DNA from: Bacteroidaceae bacterium
Lineage (GTDB): Bacteria > Bacteroidota > Bacteroidia > Bacteroidales > Bacteroidaceae
NCBI GenBank assembly: GCA_017509605.1
Contig: JAFWPH010000037.1
Coordinates: 62,001-126,000 of the forward strand
Direction of reading: 5' to 3'
Length of the DNA: 64,000 nt
The translations under genes and the position numbers were made by a program. Under the pieces are notes generated by a model, which saw nothing but the letters and a program-made list of their open reading frames with translations, was not told the origin of the DNA and made no database searches. Below are positions 62,701 through 64,000 of the stretch, in pieces (the first letter of the stretch is position 1; each line of letters starts with the position of its first letter).

Positions 62701-63577
62701 CGATGTGCCTGATAAAAGCCAACTCACGAAGGGAATAGACACTGATTCCATGTTCTGTGCCGAACCAAAACTCGTCGTTGCCTCGATGTAAAACGGTGTG
62801 AATATATATCGGCAGTCCATTGTCATCGTTGGTGAACAAGGTCGAGACTTTGAATGTGGCAGGGTCAAACAAACGGACACCCCCTCGCTGGGTGGTGATC
62901 AGCAACGAACCACCAGTGGTTTCAACTAGGTTGTTGGGGTGGATGGCATTCTCACGTTCTTCTTGGGTGAGAATCGGAAAGCAGGAGAACTTGTCGCGTG
63001 TGGCATCGTAGAGAAAGAGGTCGCCACTGTGGGAGACAACCCAGACCCGTCCGGAGTTGGCGCATATCACATGGGCTGGCACGAAATGGTCTTTTGTGGG
63101 GAAGAAACGTGATTGCTTGCCGTTGGCGAACACTTTATGCAAGCCCTTCATATCGATTACCCACATGTTTCCGTCATGGTCGGGAGTGATACACACGATA
63201 TGACCTGTGATTGCGGAAAGAGTCTCGGACTTGTTGATGAACTGACTATGATAGTAGTCATAGATGGCAAGGCCTCGGGTGGTGCCAATCCAAAGCATGC
63301 TGTCTGAAGACTCGGTCAACACATTGATGGTGGCACTCGGAAGGCCATCTTCTCCATCTGGAAAGAAATGACGGATATTACTGCCGTCGAAACAGTTAAG
63401 GCCCAGCTGTGTGCCGAACCACATAAATCCACGGCTGTCTTGAAACAGGGAGGTGATACTCAGATGTGAAAGTCCCTCTTCACGTCCATAACGGCGGAAA
63501 CGCTCGTTCTGGGCTTGGATGTTTATCTGGCATAATAAGCACAAAAAACAATATATAATATAAAATCGTTTTCCCAT
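59705..63577 (-). CDS. Hybrid two-component system sensor/regulator (HTCS)
   Basis: 1290 residues in one chain: signal peptide and N-terminal membrane anchor (MGKRFYIIYCFLCLLCQI), two seven-bladed Reg_prop propellers (about 25-660, WFGTQLGLNCFDG, LWIGTTRGL repeats), Y_Y_Y domain (about 665-750), transmembrane helix (LALFCYAMATILLTLFFIYHY), HisKA with phospho-His801 (FFTDITHEIRTPLTL), HATPase (NMLSNALKYGKS, GTGLGLPLA), receiver with phospho-Asp1091 (VTDIMMPVIDG), and AraC helix-turn-helix (STLYRKVKSLTSMSPQEFIRFSK). It senses a periplasmic sugar and activates the adjacent downstream operon. A -7 box lies 4 nt before its ATG. A firm assignment; the ligand is unknown. Confidence 0.97.
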   Translation of the reverse strand: MGKRFYIIYCFLCLLCQINIQAQNERFRRYGREEGLSHLSITSLFQDSRGFMWFGTQLGLNCFDGSNIRHFFPDGEDGLPSATINVLTESSDSMLWIGTTRGLAIYDYYHSQFINKSETLSAITGHIVCITPDHDGNMWVIDMKGLHKVFANGKQSRFFPTKDHFVPAHVICANSGRVWVVSHSGDLFLYDATRDKFSCFPILTQEERENAIHPNNLVETTGGSLLITTQRGGVRLFDPATFKVSTLFTNDDNGLPIYIHTVLHRGNDEFWFGTEHGISVYSLRELAFIRHIVKDPSNTASLSDNAVHALYEDRESGIWIGTYFGGVDYLPAGTRDFRTLLPIDSQSKPIANVVREIIPDTRGGLFVGTEDGGLCHYDPSNGLFSSMKGIEWHGKSITNNIQGLLVTGDSLWIGTFDEGLYIYDMRRSSIIAHYYSHSTADGLQSNTIVQIFRTSDDEILIGTMAGMYHYERASQTFVPIAGLRYSFVHCIYETLSHEILVGTFNNGLWQLDRPYQRAVRMPTEYEDLTTIFEDSSNRLWIGTNTHGLFLYDRASRCMKTYDTNLSHPNITICKILEDANGYLWISTSNGLFCLNKSTYEIVRYGLHNSLPTDQFNFNSGYLNAKGEIYIGTLSGMIAFNPTDIQQQKKNYRVFFTDIVQQSSSFSVKYSVPVFSSAQSLWFRYWLNGVDLEPIVAQGLQKVQYNNLTPGHYTLQVEASTINGLWSGHCSTLEFDVPYPPLRSPLALFCYAMATILLTLFFIYHYRRVTRQRRKARIEAVRAELEKEALNDKIKFFTDITHEIRTPLTLINGSLDRLSASESQTVNNDHALPVKNQQTISETLSIMRRNTNRLLGLVNQLLDFRRVEAQSYPLSVRMVDFLKIVTDIYNSFSISAQQKDIRYVLKAEPAACHVMGDAEALTKIVTNMLSNALKYGKSQVTVSLKQTRGTTPSAVLRVSNDGALIPDTELHDIFKPFHQVYHEGENTAINGTGLGLPLARKMAEMQNGTLSYDKSQGENAFVFTLPLTQDDKTPSTAKKNDRPTVLLVDDEIELRHFVSQDISSSYSVIEADNGQQALDILSNQMVNIIVTDIMMPVIDGIELCKRVKNDSRFCHIPVIMLTAKVSLQDHVEALEAHSDAYIEKPFHSQQLLAQIDNLLLGRQLLSKTYAQSPYALTENVARNELDRQLLDSLTQFILVNMQDSGITVEQMAEHVNMSVSTLYRKVKSLTSMSPQEFIRFSKLRRAAELLAEGGRSIKEVAELTGFSSVQYFSSCFMKQFGVTPGKFERKL

Positions 63578-63581
63578 AACG

Positions 63582-63589
63582 CAAAGATA
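63582..63589 (-). promoter_or_regulatory. -7 box 4 nt before the HTCS start (possible leaderless mRNA)
   Basis: The minus strand reads TATCTTTG, CGTT, then ATG. No good -33 box is visible. Confidence 0.5.
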
Positions 63590-63658
63590 GGCTTTGTTTC
63601 ACAATTTGTGTTATGAAAATCGGTCAATTTATTATATGGAACGGTCAAAATGCACATG

Positions 63659-63694
63659 GGAGGCGATTCGCAGCATTGCATCGACATCGCCTCC
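63659..63694. other. Inverted repeat between HTCS and AAA-like gene
   Basis: GGAGGCGAT (63659-63667) pairs with ATCGCCTCC (63686-63694), loop 18 nt. Possible operator or part of a hairpin; no T run. Confidence 0.4.
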
Positions 63695-63790
63695 TAGACA
63701 AGGGCTACAGCGATGAGGAATGACAATTTTTCCACGACGACGCAGAGCGTGCATGTGGTTGGCTGTTTTCAGAAAAAAAAGGGTGGGGCG

Positions 63791-63822
63791 TTTGGAGATG
63801 AGCCAGAGTTTTCGTATTTTTG
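63791..63822 (+). promoter_or_regulatory. Promoter of the AAA-like gene
   Basis: TTTG (63791-63794), 20-nt spacer, TATTTTTG (63815-63822): consensus match, 18 nt before the ATG. Confidence 0.8.
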
Positions 63823-63840
63823 CACGAAAAGCAATCGATA

Positions 63841-64000
63841 TGGAAAGATTCTTCAATACTGCAGGCCCTCAGAAACCTGATATCTGCTATACCATTGATC
63901 CTTTAAGCAGGTTTGACTTGGATGACATACTAATGCTGATACATCAACAGCGTTACTTTGTGCTTCATGCACCCCGTCAGACAGGAAAGACATCGTGTAT
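63841..64000 (+). CDS. AAA-ATPase-like protein, 5' part only
   Basis: The first 53 codons are in the window and the gene continues past the edge. MERFFNTAGPQKPD, then YTIDPLSRFD and HAPRQTGKTS (Walker A) match the N-terminus of the AAA-ATPase_like family, often fused to a PD-(D/E)XK domain (DUF1703 type) and present in many copies in Bacteroidetes. Function in those proteins is not well defined. A strong promoter lies just upstream. Confidence 0.8.

Noticed and set aside
63632-63856. 74-residue minus-strand open frame upstream of HTCS
   Set aside because: It runs over the consensus promoter and start of the AAA-like gene and has no recognisable features.

Overview
The window looks like a Bacteroidales chromosome, most probably Prevotella/Segatella-like. 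The evidence is SusC/SusD proteins, a hybrid two-component regulator, many secreted glycoside hydrolases ending in a short sorting-type tail (YDLxGR...GINIINGKKVLVK style), few Shine-Dalgarno sites, and repeated TAnnTTTG promoter -7 boxes, several with a TTTG -33 box 18-20 nt upstream. Most genes have moderate GC; one block (about 10250-16900) is strikingly AT-rich.

Layout. 1-8.2 kb: a secreted metallopeptidase-like modular protein (5' end outside the window), a GH13 alpha-amylase and a GH2 beta-galactosidase-like enzyme. 8.3-10 kb: a glycine-zipper lipoprotein and NudC. 10.25-16.8 kb: an AT-rich minus-strand operon of five overlapping or abutting genes behind one good promoter (DUF1848; a methyltransferase-like/Sel1/leucine-rich-repeat giant; a radical SAM activase-like enzyme; an 85-residue Cys-rich protein; a PD-(D/E)XK/DUF6602-like protein). 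Three of the five carry a CX3CX2C motif. This is the best candidate for an undescribed system. 16.9-25 kb: 5'-nucleotidase family enzyme, DnaJ-like protein, GH31, GH30, a zinc-ribbon membrane protein and an alpha/beta hydrolase. 25.3-36.6 kb: an orphan TonB receptor, then a SusC-SusD-DUF4843-PKD-like-thioredoxin operon. 36.7-41 kb: a secreted protein and the xylose genes xylB-xylA. 41.4-49.9 kb: DUF4421-like protein, upp, FemAB/GNAT-like protein, uracil permease, CBS/DUF21 protein and tilS. 50.2 kb: tRNA-Cys. 50.9-52.7 kb: a lipoprotein and a truncated ISL3 transposase. 52.8-63.6 kb: a hybrid two-component regulator followed by three co-directional genes for secreted carbohydrate-active-type proteins, one interrupted by an in-frame TGA. 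63.84 kb: start of an AAA-ATPase-like gene.

As a whole the region fits a plant-polysaccharide degrader: GH30 xylanase-like, GH31, GH2 and GH13 enzymes release sugars, SusC/D and TonB receptors import oligomers, and XylA/XylB feed xylose into the pentose phosphate pathway.

The second notable theme is the intergenic DNA. Many spacers consist of short tandem words of 7, 8 or 9 bp and a family of small hairpins whose arms vary with compensating changes. Composite blocks of these are duplicated between 42.6 and 50.9 kb. All family assignments come from reading the sequence; no database search was possible.
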